From Ceratodon purpureus (Eukaryota; Streptophyta; Bryopsida; Pseudoditrichales; Ditrichaceae), in contig CM026423.1 of assembly GCA_014871385.1 (NCBI GenBank), positions 2,546,408 to 2,610,407 of the forward strand: DNA of 64,000 nucleotides. Reading direction: 5' to 3'. The first letter of the stretch is position 1. The number at the start of each line of letters is the position of its first letter. The notes under the pieces are model-generated. The model saw nothing but the letters and a program-made list of their open reading frames with translations, was not told the origin of the DNA and made no database searches. Made by a program: the position numbers and the translations under genes. Positions 9,599 through 20,668 of this stretch are shown in pieces.

Positions 9599-11114
9599 AT
9601 GGGGAATAAGTCGTCGTCGTCAAGTAGTTATGGTCGCCCACCGCCGCCTGCGCGGCCGCAACACCATGAGCGCCCGCGACCGCCCGAAGGGCCGTTCGGG
9701 AAGAATTACGATAATAATACGAAATCGCGTTATGGAGTGATTAAAGATAATTATTCGTCTGTGGAAGAGGTGCAGCGTGCATTAAGAGATGCAGGGTTGG
9801 AATCGTCTAATCTTATAGTTGGGATAGATTTCACCAAGAGTAACGAGTGGACGGGGAAGAATTCGTTTGGTGGGCGCAGCTTGCACGCAACTGGGAGTGA
9901 GCCGAATCCTTATGAGAGAGCGCTCAGCATCGTTGGGAAGACGTTGTCGCCTTTCGATGATGATAATCTTATACCTTGCTTTGGGTTTGGGGATTCTACC
10001 ACGCATGACAAGCATGTGTTCAGTTTCTATCCGGATCACCGCCCTTGTGATGGCATGGAGGAGGCTCTGGCCCGTTATCGCGCAATTGTGCCATACGTCC
10101 GTCTCGCTGGGCCTACTTCGTTTGCGCCCATCATAAACGCTGCGGTGGATATCGTTGAGGCAAGTGGTGGCCAGTATCATGTGCTCGTGATCATCGCAGG
10201 TTTGTTTGCAATTCTCTCTCCTATACTGTTTCAATAATTTTTAGGGTTTAAGGCCCATGTCTTGTATGGTTTTCTATCTTTTATGATGCAAATTATGGTC
10301 AACGATTCTGTTTTTCTGGTGGAGGACATAATTGCAGATCTTCCTTTGTTGAATTTCTTACTGGTGTTACTTTTGAATTGTGGCTTTATAATTCTGACTG
10401 TGTTTCTGGTTACGGTTTTTAGCACACTTATCAGAATTGGGGAAGAGGATGGGATTTGGTCTCGATCTGTCTATGTGCTCATATGGATGTGTGTTACGTG
10501 ATGTCACAGATGGACAGATTGAAGGTCCTCAAGAGCGGGCGACCGTGGATGCAATTGTAAACGCAAGTTACTACCCGCTCTCCATCGTGCTTGTTGGTGT
10601 GGGTGACGGGCCGTGGAGCATGATGCGCTCCTTCGATGATAATTTACCAACTCGCGCCTTCGACAATTTTCAGTTCGTTAATTTCACGGAGATCATGCAG
10701 AGCAATTACTCTATGCAGCGCAAAGAGGCACAATTTGCCCTGGCTGCTCTTATGGAGGTTCCTCTGCAGTACAAGGCGACCGTGGAGCTTCGTCTCATCA
10801 GCACTCAACGAGGGAGATCTCCTGGAGCCCAGCCTCTTCCTCCACCTCCGAAGGTTTTGCAAATGGATAGCCAACCATATGGACGTCCTAATGCTCCTTC
10901 AGCTCCACCTCCAGGCATGGGCATGGACGGCCAAAATTATGGATATCCGAGCACCCCGCAGGCGTCACAAGTGCCGAGGTTTGGAAATTATTACACGCCT
11001 CCAGCAGCAAATGCTTACGATCAATATGGGGATGGTTACTACCCTCCAAACCCTCCTCTACCAGCCTCCATCTCTTTCCCCACCGTACGAGCAGCGGACC
11101 AAAGAGAGTACTAA
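9599..11114 (+). CDS. RGLG-type copine-domain protein, RING finger lost from frame
   Basis: Two exons, 9599-10199 and 10510-11114, are joined by a 310-bp GT-AG intron that splits a GAT codon. The N-terminus MGNKSS carries a Gly2 myristoylation-type signal as in plant RGLG ubiquitin ligases. Residues 60-330 form the copine/vWA domain, with the MIDAS sequence GIDFTKSNEWTG, FGFGDST and the following IADGQI. A proline/tyrosine-rich linker follows. In the family this linker leads to a C-terminal C3HC4 RING that gives E3 ligase activity. Here the linker frame ends at TAA (11112-11114) before the RING, whose remains lie just downstream in other frames. The product, if made, would be a membrane-tethered copine domain without ligase function. 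Confidence 0.85.
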
Positions 11115-11247
11115 ATGCCGCGTTTTCCTCTCGGACAAGAGGGACACAGCATTTGCGAGCATCAGACGTGTTATCAGTGTTCTGCGAGTTTGATTAATTT
11201 GTCCGACATGTCGGGCTTCAATCGCTACAAGCAGATGTCTCAACTAA
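11086..11247 (+). pseudogene. decayed RING finger of the RGLG gene
   Basis: Three pieces of one RING can be read in alternating frames. PPYEQRTKES-TKCRVFLSDKRD is in frame +1 relative to the upstream exon, EHQTCYQCSASL is back in the exon frame (11157-), and CPTCRASIATSRCLN followed by TAA at 11245-11247 is again in the second frame. At least three indels are needed. In addition the second zinc ligand of the first CxxC is Phe (CRVF), and the GCGH segment has lost bases. The substitution makes pure indel error in the assembly less likely, but a poor-quality stretch cannot be excluded from one sequence. Confidence 0.7.
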
Positions 11248-13650
11248 GGGCATGTCGCATTGGCAGGGTTGGTTAACCCACAAGGATAGAAGGGGAGGAT
11301 TGATTGATTAGAGACTCACAGGGGCCTCGCTCAAACGGTATAATGTTCCCGTTGAAATTTGCAGGACAGGTTACTGGTTCCACGGCAGCGTGCTCTAAAA
11401 TAGTTACCATTTCATAAACAGTCTGCACTTCACTGTAGATAATTGTTCTTTTGTTCGAGACAAGAGGGTCTTTTGCTGGTTGGCTATCTCGAACGATGGT
11501 ACTGGTGAAAGCAGGTATGTGGCCTTCATGATTCACATGATTTGGACTTACTGATGTTGCAGTAATGAGGTAGTCATCAGAGAGCAGCGTTTATACATAA
11601 GGGCAGTACATATTAGGTTATGCCAATTCAGCTGCCGTGAATTATTTGTAGTTTTTGAGTATGATTGTACATGAATCCTCTCCATAGTAGGTGGCCCCAT
11701 TCGCTCTGAAATTTAGAGTGTTTTTTACTTGGAAAATTTAGTTACACAATGTGCACTAAGGAAAATTTCTTGGAAAATTTCTTGAATTTTGTGAGTAAAG
11801 CTTGCTGAGATATCAATAAAACTCGTTTTTGAGTAAAAATTGTTCTCCTTGCGGATTTGGTTTTATTGGTTGGTTCACTCCTGTGTCTCTAGCCGAAATT
11901 TTGAGCTTCTAGAAGTCGATTCCAGAAGTTGAGCTTATGGTGGAATGATGTCTTTTGAGAGTCGATGAATCCAAGGCACGAACAATAAGCCTTTGCGTCG
12001 CTGAACAGCAATATGTGGTGTATTTTTTGGTTTCAAAGGTTTTGGGTTCAGGGATTTCCACATCTATTTCTTACTTAATTCCCGGGCCACATGCTATTTG
12101 TCTACCGACATTGTAACGCATGCAGTGTGTTGGGATAAGGTTTCAAACTAATGGTACATTGTTCAGTACACCAAGGTTGGAATGTTACGCTGTGCCTAAA
12201 CCAATGCATGTTCACTTCGTTCAACTCAAATTAGTGATATCTTGTAATCCTAATTTCGTAGCTATGGCATTGGATTAATTGTTGTTAGAGACGGTTCCCA
12301 AATTATGATATTCTTGCACGGAACTGTTGTTTCAGAGTGACGAGGGGCTTGATTGTGGAGCAAGCAGATCCATTTACATGCCGAATCATCCGTTGCCGCA
12401 GCGACTGGCTATGGACTGTACTTCGAGTTTCATTACAATCTCTAGCAGACATTGTCCATCGAACATAAATTCTGATTTATCAACGCTCATTTATGTGTGA
12501 GGTGCGGGAATGGACCGTGGAATCGTCCTCTCTCGGAAAGCTTGTGCAAGTCCTCCATACCACCTGAAGGTCGCAGCAGTAGTGGAGTGCTACCTTGACT
12601 TGATGCATTCTGCAATACAAGAGCAAGTTTTTTCAACTGATCTTTCCAGCAGCTAGCTGCTCTGTCCTCATGACCTTCACAACAGTGGTGTAATCAAGAC
12701 TTCTAACATACCCTACCTTCACAAAACAAGGCAAGCTTTGCATGCCGAATTAGCACATCATGCACCACATATCTTCAAGCTTCATATTGCACTACGTACC
12801 TCGAGCACAAGCTTGAGTAAAAAATATTCATCACACTGGCAAAAATATTCATGGGGGCAATTTATCAGGGCCCGCCAGAAATCCTAAGGTACACCTCGAC
12901 GTGCATGTGCGTGCACTGTGAGATCGACACTAGCAAGAGTACCAACATCAAGCACATGCGAAGCCTTGAAATGGAATGGCACCCTATCTCCGATATTTGC
13001 GATTGGGTTGCAAGTTCAACTACGAGCCATTAAAATATTAGCTGGTTCTGATTTCCCAGGAGGCTTCCTCGAAAAAAAACTCTTATATTATCAAAGTTCA
13101 TCCATCAACCCAAACCAGGTTGATTCGGCAGTTAGGAGAATATCCAAGGAACAACAATTTTTCACCGGCCAATTTTTACCCGCAAGATAAGAGTGCAACG
13201 AAGCCAGGCAACTTGCGCAGCTGCGGCTCTGGACGCTGCCGAAATCGCGCAAGGCCAGTGGCACGCCTAACTTGAGCAAGGGCAACGGCCTCCGTTGCGT
13301 CCCACGGAGTCACGGCTCTTCGGGTTCCCTCCGCTTCCAGTACTTGCCTCCCAAGCTTCCCAAGTCTGTACAGACTTTTCACAATGTCTGCACACGATTT
13401 TTCCTCGCGTATGCCGTCTTGTCACTAGGCAGCAGCGAAGAACTTCTCCAGCCTTTGTCTGCAGCCCTGCGACTTCTTGCCTTCACTTCCATTTGGCGAT
13501 CGCATGCATTGTTTACGGACCACGACATAGGTGTTGAAGTCGTCACTGTCAGATTAGATTTCAGATTGTGTTTGTGAGATTTGTTTTTGAGGGTGTTAGG
13601 AAGGGTTTAGCGTTACGTTGTTTGAATTGGGTTGGAATTTTGAGGCGAAC
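11248..13650. other. RGLG 3' region and intergenic DNA
   Basis: An AATAAA signal lies near 11814. Short open frames on both strands (for example 11273-11536 minus) resemble nothing known. From 12480 to 13560 the DNA is of mixed composition, without introns or domains I can support. Confidence 0.3.
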
Positions 13651-13758
13651 ATGGGGAGCGACGGAACTTGGGAGGGTGATTGCGATCCTTTATCGCTCTG
13701 GAATCCTTCCACGGATACGGAGAAGGCGACTCGGCAGTTGAGCTGCGCGGGGAACTGA
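13651..13758 (+). CDS. family 2-related micropeptide, 35 aa
   Basis: The frame starts MGSDGTWEGDCDPLSLWNPS and ends before TGA at 13756-13758. Its core DPLSLWNPST matches DPVSIWKPST of the minus-strand frame at 33541-33645, and both sit at mirrored positions in a large inverted duplication. The core also resembles the family 2 core D-A-T-P-V-S-I-Y-x-P. A second open frame, shifted by +1 and open from 13742 to 14107, follows directly (contains FGDWWVVPRRSKCEY); it may be the continuation of a longer gene broken by one frameshift, or noise. No promoter element was recognised. Function unknown. Confidence 0.35.
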   Translation: MGSDGTWEGDCDPLSLWNPSTDTEKATRQLSCAGN

Positions 13759-14107
13759 TGTTGATCTGGTCTGGGGTGGTCAAGGCAGGGGAGGCATCTC
13801 TGGCACTCCCGGTTTCCTGGCCATTGCATGTCCATCGCAGGACGATGGCAGCACTTGCGGCGAGGATGCTCTGCAAAAGGCAGCGGAGTGTGAGATTCAG
13901 CGATTTGGCGATTGGTGGGTGGTGCCTCGGAGATCGAAGTGCGAGTATGTTTCATTTTCACCGTTTTCTGACGATGTCGTGAACGTGGGCAAACTCTCCG
14001 GTCAGGGCAGAGTTCAAAGTGGGAGCGTTTCTACGGTGGCCATGGCCACAAGGGAAGATTCTTGCAACTGCGTGTCAATCTGGCGTGAAGAACTCAAATT
14101 TCTTTGA

Positions 14108-15047
14108 CTAGTAGTAGTACTGAGGGCAATATCGAAATCTTAGTATAGGAGAGACTGGTATTTGACAATGTTCAATGGAAGTGCTGTGCATCTGCAATGT
14201 CAATTTATCAAACACAGTAACTTATTTTTCTTAAACAGAGGCTCCCAATTTGATCATCTCAAGTTACCTTTCATCGGATTCACTGCTTTGGTACCTATGC
14301 TTTTCTATTGTATGCAACGACTGTCTGGTCTTTACTCTGTTTTAGCACATGTAACCAATGGAGATCTATGCTCTAATCTGGTAACAGAAACGTTTTTTTT
14401 TATTGCGTTGTCATATTGCACTGCTTTTACAAAACAACCACTGTGTTTCTACACCTTCCTTGGTTAACGGACAGAGTGTCTTAGAATACGTGCGCTGCAA
14501 GACAGCGTGCTAAGTCTGCACTAATCATCTTACTGGTTGCGTCGCCCTAGAGCGAAATTGCGCTAATGCCTCTGGGTGAGACGAATTTCTTCAACCCAGC
14601 ACAAATCCAATTGAAATTCTACTTGCATTACTGCATTATTTACAACGTCTAGGAAGTTGGTACATTTGAACAGATAGAGAAGCACGCCGAAGGCTAAAAG
14701 CGACAGAAACTGGGGAATCGGCTTTGCTAATCATTCTGCTTGCCAGTTCTCGAATGCATGAGGTTGTTTTCTCCGGGGCCACTCCTCTTCTCGTGTTGTA
14801 TCTTCACTGCTCGAGTCGTAATCAAACGAACTCCACTGCTCCAAACTGAAACTAAATTGTCCATACCCGCAACTCATCTCCAGGCTAGCAGGGCTTGCTG
14901 TGAATTCTCGAGTACTGGAACTCGGCGCATGTGTACTCCAAAAGATGTGGCACCACACAGAGCGCCTCAAAAGATAACATTGCTTGAGCTCTGTGGATGT
15001 CGAGCACGATGTCCCATCTACATCCACCGCTCCCCCAGACGATCGAA
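14108..15047. other. region between convergent micropeptide genes
   Basis: A minus-strand open frame at 14731-15027, with an acidic serine-rich segment, follows the 15191 gene and is more likely its 3' untranslated region than a gene. Nothing else is supported. Confidence 0.25.
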
Positions 15048-15191
15048 TCAGCCCCCCGCGGGATACACAGGGCGTTGAACAGGCATTACAACGGGCCTGG
15101 GCATGGGTCTTGGGCGAGGAGGGTTGTAGATGCTAATTGGTGTCGCATCTCTGTAGTTGTATGCATCGTCCATGTTGGTAAGTATGGCCAT
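15048..15191 (-). CDS. family 2 proline-rich micropeptide, 47 aa
   Basis: The minus-strand frame starts MAILTNMDDAYNYRDATP, continues ISIYNPPRPRPMPRP and ends RPVYPAGG before TGA. A second copy at 32083-32226 has the same length of 47 residues, the same start (MAI), the same N-M-D..DAYN.RDATP block and the same ending RPVYPGHG, while the DNA between is clearly diverged. The start is set by this alignment; an in-frame start 15 codons upstream is not conserved. The peptide has no signal sequence, is rich in proline and arginine and contains a PxPRP repeat that could bind SH3/WW-like or profilin partners (inference). TATAAGAG lies at 15416-15423. Function unknown. Confidence 0.57.
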   Translation of the reverse strand: MAILTNMDDAYNYRDATPISIYNPPRPRPMPRPVVMPVQRPVYPAGG

Positions 15192-15415
15192 GATGCTTGT
15201 GCAAAAACGAAGCTGTTTGTCAACTATTTGCTTCACACTATCTTGCTATCCTCACAGTATATGAAATGAAATATGAGAAACCACAGCCACTTCAACCACA
15301 ATTACTTGTAACCACTCTCACAAGAGCATGTAATGTATGTGAGCTTGAATGCTGGAATTCGCTAGAACGATGAAACAGGCGATGAGAAGATGAGCATTGT
15401 GTGCACATCCCCTTG

Positions 15416-15423
15416 CTCTTATA
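15416..15423 (-). promoter_or_regulatory. TATA box of the 15191 micropeptide gene
   Basis: The minus strand reads CTTGTATAAGAGCAAGG here, about 225 bp before the conserved start. One ATG (near 15330) lies in the inferred leader, so either it is bypassed or an intron removes it. Confidence 0.4.
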
Positions 15424-16741
15424 CAAGATGTATGGCATGGGAAAACGTGTGGGATCTACTGATCGGGTTCGGTGTGACGGTAACATCGGCTCAGACACAG
15501 ACGGACGCTCTTTCCAAGCATTGTATTGCAGACAGCGGCGCAGACAAGGGAAATAAATTTAGTATGATTTTTAACACATGCCTGCTCCAAGGATGATTCA
15601 CGAAGTGGTGTGCAACATCCCAGAATGCACCTTAACGATTGGCAGTGAGCTGTTTTTCCGACTCGGGGAATCCGGATTTTATTCTTCCCACTGTTCCAAA
15701 GGGGTCGACACGTCAGCAAGTGGAGTTCATTAATTTACATTTAACCAAAGTTCCTGCCATTTCACATTGCTTAAATAATGTGGAGATGTGGGATAGTGTA
15801 CACCTCACCAAATAGGATTTACAGTGCAGCTTCAACGGAGAGCACCCAGTTGCAACGTGCACATAACTCCGACATGATTTACAGGGGATAAATATTTCAG
15901 AATCCAAATCAAACAATTTCCTAGAATTCACCAGAATTAGGTGAGCGTTGGAATTGGGCATCTCTAACATAAAAGTTACACTACAGATGTGTACTGTACA
16001 TTTCCACACTGACGAAATGATGTTTGTTTGAGAGCACAACTGACGCCGCACAATGCACAGGAACACGAACCACGCGACGAGAAGTTACGACATGCTACAC
16101 TGGCAGTTTCACTCGAACCCAAAGCCCAAAGCTGGAGCAGAGCAGGCGGGTCCAGTCATGTCTGTGAGTCTGTGACCTCGGTGTGTGCTTCGAGGAAAAG
16201 TGCAATTGTGGCGTCTAGCAGGCAATCGCCATATCAGGATTCAGGATTCAGGATTCTACATGGCGCTGAAGCATTGGTTTACGGTAACTTAACTTGCAAT
16301 GGGCTTGGAGGAGATGATTTGAAGTTAGTCGGCAAGGCTGAGCTGTTGCTGTTCCTGTTCCTGTTGCATCAATGTTAATGTAACAAACTGGCCTGTTACG
16401 TATTTGTTAATCCTCGAATATTTACTTGGAAATTTCTCCAAGTTTCGAGTTTCGCCCGTTTTACTAACAAGTCGGTTTGCTTGGAAATTTTCTCAATTGA
16501 GGAGAATAATGCTTGCAATTCACGGAGACGTTCGAAAGTCTGGCAATTTCAAACCTGTTTTTCATTACAGAATGCAGTGCTTGACAGGAGTTGTGACCCC
16601 TGAAGTTCCTTGACTACGTGCTGGAGGTGCCCCCCCGCCCCCGATAAACCCCACCGAGGGTTCCCATTGGAGGGGCCGAGGGTTCCCATTGCAGAGGTCT
16701 AGTCATTACGATGAGGGCGAGGTTTATTGTTTGGGAAAGTG
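15424..16741. other. intergenic, no gene supported
   Basis: Only short frames are seen. A minor (AGGATTC)3 tract lies at about 16237-16256. The 16630-16700 part is C/G-rich with a repeated GAGGGTTCCCATTG unit. Confidence 0.3.
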
Positions 16742-16754
16742 CCCAACTTCCTTG

Positions 16755-17059
16755 GAGTCTGTCTATTTACCCCCTACGAGAGGTGCTGATGGGGTGGCTC
16801 GGAGGCCAGGCTCGGGGGTGGAAGGGGAGGGGGCAAATCTCTGCCCCTATTATTTGCCTTGAGTGGGGGTCCTATGATCTCAAGAGGGCCTACCTCAGGT
16901 AAATTGGGGCCTACGGCTCCAAATTTATAAAAAAAAAACCAAAAAAAGACCCCAAGACCCCAAAACGGGGAGGGGCAGCAAAATGGAACCCACCGAGCCT
17001 AGCAACCGAACCATTGGTTGTGGTTTGGTTGCACCTCTCGTAGGGGGGAAATAAGGAGA
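16755..17059. mobile_element. 305-bp MITE with inverted termini
   Basis: The left end contains CCCCCTACGAGAGGTGC at about 16769-16785, and its reverse complement GCACCTCTCGTAGGGGG is at 17031-17047; the outer parts GTCTATTTA and TAAGGAGAC are imperfect partners. The element is bracketed by the direct repeat CCCAACTTCCTTG at 16742-16754 and 17060-17072. The interior is non-coding and G/C-rich with a short A-rich tract. A long target duplication of 9-13 bp with inverted ends suits a Mutator-type non-autonomous element, although the exact border is uncertain by a few bases. Confidence 0.6.
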
Positions 17060-18715
17060 CCCAACTTCCTTGCTTTCCTTGCCCAAGTCATGTCAAGAGT
17101 GCCAAGTCAAAGGTATGAGTGTTGTTTTTTAGTTTTTGAGAAAAACAAATTTTAAGATGCGGAAAAAAACTAGAACTTGTATAAACTAAAAATAAAAAAT
17201 AAATCATATGTGGGAAATAATTCAAATCAAGTTCATAAGTACATCAAAGCTATTGCCTAAGAAATGATTTTTTATAAACCACTACATCTTCAACATGAAT
17301 GATTATGAAAGGGGTAAAAATTAAAGTATAACAAAGCATTGGAGATATGAACATTTTTTATAGCCTAGAAAATATGCCTTTTTAAGCATTTTTTACAGAA
17401 AACAGTTGATTGGTTTTTATTTTTAGAAAAAAAATTAGTTTCTTTTTTCTTCCAACACAAACTCTCTTTAAGTCTAAAATTTTGGTTCTAAAACTTAAAG
17501 AAAATTGCTATTAAAAACATAGCATGATTTAATTATTCAAAATCCAACTTGTATGGTCATCAAAAAGTTTGACCAATATTTTTGTATTAATAGAAAACTC
17601 ATTATTTCAAGAAAATAATGATATTCTAAATATCATGTTTCATACGTTTTTTTCTGTATGGATGCAACTTGTGACTTTAACCAATCAGCAAAAGACAAAT
17701 CAAGTACAAAAGATGAAATTTTGGAATTTTGATAAATTTTTAAAGCACACAATATTTTTTAAATATTTGATGAAGATTGAATATAATTTTTGAAACTTCA
17801 ACTTCATAAATAATTTTAAATCATTGTGGTTTACGTCTTCATTTTTCAAATAAATTTCATAAGAGTTGTGGGAATCATACGTTATAAGAGATCTAAGTAT
17901 GATCAAAGCACCTTGATCTTTTAGGGATTATTCAAGATTAAAGATTTAATTTTGACATAATTTTTTTGTTGACATTGATAATTAAAGTATAATAATAAAT
18001 GAATGTTTTAATTTCCTCTTTGGTCTCATCTCACTATACTTCTTTAATTTCCATAGTTTTTGAAGAATGGCCTTTGGTCTTAAAGTGGAGATCTTCATAA
18101 GGTTTTTGAACACTCAACCTTTTTAAAAAGCTACATAAAGAAATCCTAAGTTCCACTCATTTCATAACCTTTTTTATGGCATTTAACAAAATATGTAACC
18201 TCCACGTAAATGTCAATGAATTGATGTATATATTACATACGGTAATTCTATAAAATCTTTTAGTAGCCTTAAGATATTATTGTGACGCCATGGACATACT
18301 ACGGAAATCATACCATGTAGTTGCTACATACTTACAAGATAATATAAATTTTGGTTTAAATTTATAATGTTTTCACTTTTTTCTTTTGTAAATTTAACAA
18401 CTTCATTATTTTTAGTAACAATCAAACAAAATTTACCTACTTTTGAAATAGCTATTAATAACATGGCTACACTAAGGACTCTAGCATGTCTAAGAGAAAA
18501 ATCACCAACCGACATAAAAGAACATGGCTAATGGGCCACTTTTCGACTTGGTTTCAATGCTAAAGTGACTAGATGCAAGGCCACCTCCCTCCAACCACTC
18601 TAGCATCAAAACTTCATCCAAAAGCATCCCACCAACCATGCTCTTTTATGTTAGCATAGAAAAAACAATAATTTTTTCTCATAGATATGCTTAGTTCCTG
18701 AGTGTGGCTCTTCAC

Positions 18716-18833
18716 ACCTATAGAAGTTGCGTCCTCCCTGGCCGGAAGAAATGAACAGGATTATGACCACACTAGAAACCTAGTCATAATCAAGGTCACT
18801 TATGGTCATGGAGGACGTAGTTTCCACTAGTGC
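18716..18833. mobile_element. CACTA-like hairpin MITE, degenerate
   Basis: The right end reads GTTTCCACTAGTG, and its reverse complement CACTAGTGGAAAC aligns with the left end CACCTATAGAAG; both arms then share CGTCCTCC. A second inner inverted pair GATTATGAC/GTCATAATC makes the whole 118 bp able to fold. The same terminus occurs at 63470-63590. No clear 3-bp target duplication is kept. Confidence 0.4.
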
Positions 18834-20632
18834 GATAAACTTAAAATCATCATTTCAATTCAACTCCTACAAAGAAACCCAAACTGTAACTTGGTGGCAC
18901 AAGATAGGTGTCAGACTAGGCTTTTGAGTTATTCAATGTACTGTACATCACCCTCCTTGGAGACTAATTGGTTAACCTCATCTACCTAGTACCCACCATC
19001 CAATTCTGACACCATTATTGGCCATTCAATTACCTTCAGTATATGGCCCACTATGACTTTAGGTCCATATTTCGATTCTGCAGTCACATAAGACAGTGAG
19101 CAAGTGACGCCAAGTGACGTCGAACAATGCGGGGAGACAAACGGACATTCTCTTCAGGAACTTTTGTCTGCCCTCGTATAGACAGCATGAAGACTCGAAG
19201 ACTGCGCAGTTTGTCGCTGTTATCCAAGATTTGGTGTGCAGTTAACGGTTAACCGTTTTTGAACTAAATTTATACTATCTCGAATACCGTAATTCTCTTT
19301 TTGATCGATTTTCATTTTCATTTTCATGTTTTTATTGAAAGAAATTCTCGTTCCCTTTTTCTTATGTATTGCAAAATTATTCAGTTTTTTTCTCTTTCTC
19401 ATGTGTTTAAGAAATAAAGAAGGATAGTAGAACTGAAGTTTGGGGGGAGGTCTGAATTTGTTCCCACGATAGTGACTAGAGTGGAGTGTTGTATGTTGCC
19501 ATAGCAATGCTTAAGTGGTGGTGGTTTCCTGTGTGCGCTTTCCTGGTGTGTTGTGAAGTAAGAGTGTCTCCAACGGTGACTGGCGCACAATAAAACCGTA
19601 ACATGTTGCCAGCGTAAGTTTGGCCTCTCGGTAGAGCATTTTGCTCAACCCAAACTATTGTTTGAGAGGCCGTCACCCTGGTGCCATAACATCCTAAAAA
19701 TGCTACCACCTAGGCTTTTTGGAGACAACGTTCTTTGGACTTCGGCCCTCGGTATGAAAACCGAGAGGCTGAACTTTGAACATTTTAGCATTTTCATTGG
19801 TCCAAACCGTCGGCTTCCCAAAGTTTGGACATAGTGTAAACCGACGTTAAGAACCCTAAGACTTTTGTGTCGCAATCTTCATATTGATGATCTTGGTTTG
19901 TTATGAACAATGTCATTAAGTGTAAAGCCTTCAATCAATTTTTAGAAAATTAGAGCATATTTACATCGATTTATATTGGATTGAAGCCCAAAGAAATAAA
20001 AAGTTTTATTGGTGAATAGTCCTCGTATCTAGGTTTATGGTTTTTATCAAGAAAGAGTTGGAAAGGAGCAAATGAGCTTTCTATGGATTACAAATTTAAT
20101 TGGAAGTTTACATGAAAAAAGTGGATCATGTTTTGTTTGCCTTCAAACCCCTGGAAGAAGCAAATTCATGGAATTTGTTAGTCCTTGAATCCTAAAAATT
20201 GGCTCCATTTAAGAAGACAATGTAGCAAATTGTTGTCATTTCAATAATTCTTTTAACTTTTACAAAATTTTAGCAATTTAAATAATTTAACTATATGATC
20301 TTAGTGATCACGGTAATGTGGTTGTGGTAAAAAAAATAGACCTTGGTTGTAGATAATTTGCAAGACCATAATTCACATACATTTTTAATTTTTTTACCCA
20401 ATGAGTAGATTGTGGAGCCACCATTAAATGTTTTCAAAAAATTCTTGTACATTCAAAAAAAATCATGTAATTATTTGTCTTATGAAGAATCTCTAAAAAG
20501 AACAACTAAAAAATATTTTGGAAACCATGAGAAAATGAGTATGCAATAAGCAAGGATTTCTTTTCCACACAATTATCAAAAGCAATTTTGAAGGCCAATG
20601 TAAAATCTTTCCCCCTCCCCTCCCCTCCCCTC

Positions 20633-20633
<1 letters not shown>

Positions 20634-20668
<35 letters not shown>
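20634..20668. repeat. uninterrupted C tract of 35 bases
   Basis: Thirty-five consecutive C follow a CCCCT-repeat stretch at 20611-20630. The opposite strand is a G run able to form quadruplexes. Length is likely unstable and may be misassembled. Confidence 0.9.

Noticed and set aside
11273..11536. Minus-strand 87-codon frame downstream of RGLG
   Set aside because: No domain, no homologue in the window and it lies in the RGLG 3' region.
14731..15027. Minus-strand acidic serine-rich frame
   Set aside because: It directly follows the 47-codon micropeptide and is better explained as its 3' untranslated region; no conservation was seen in the other copy.
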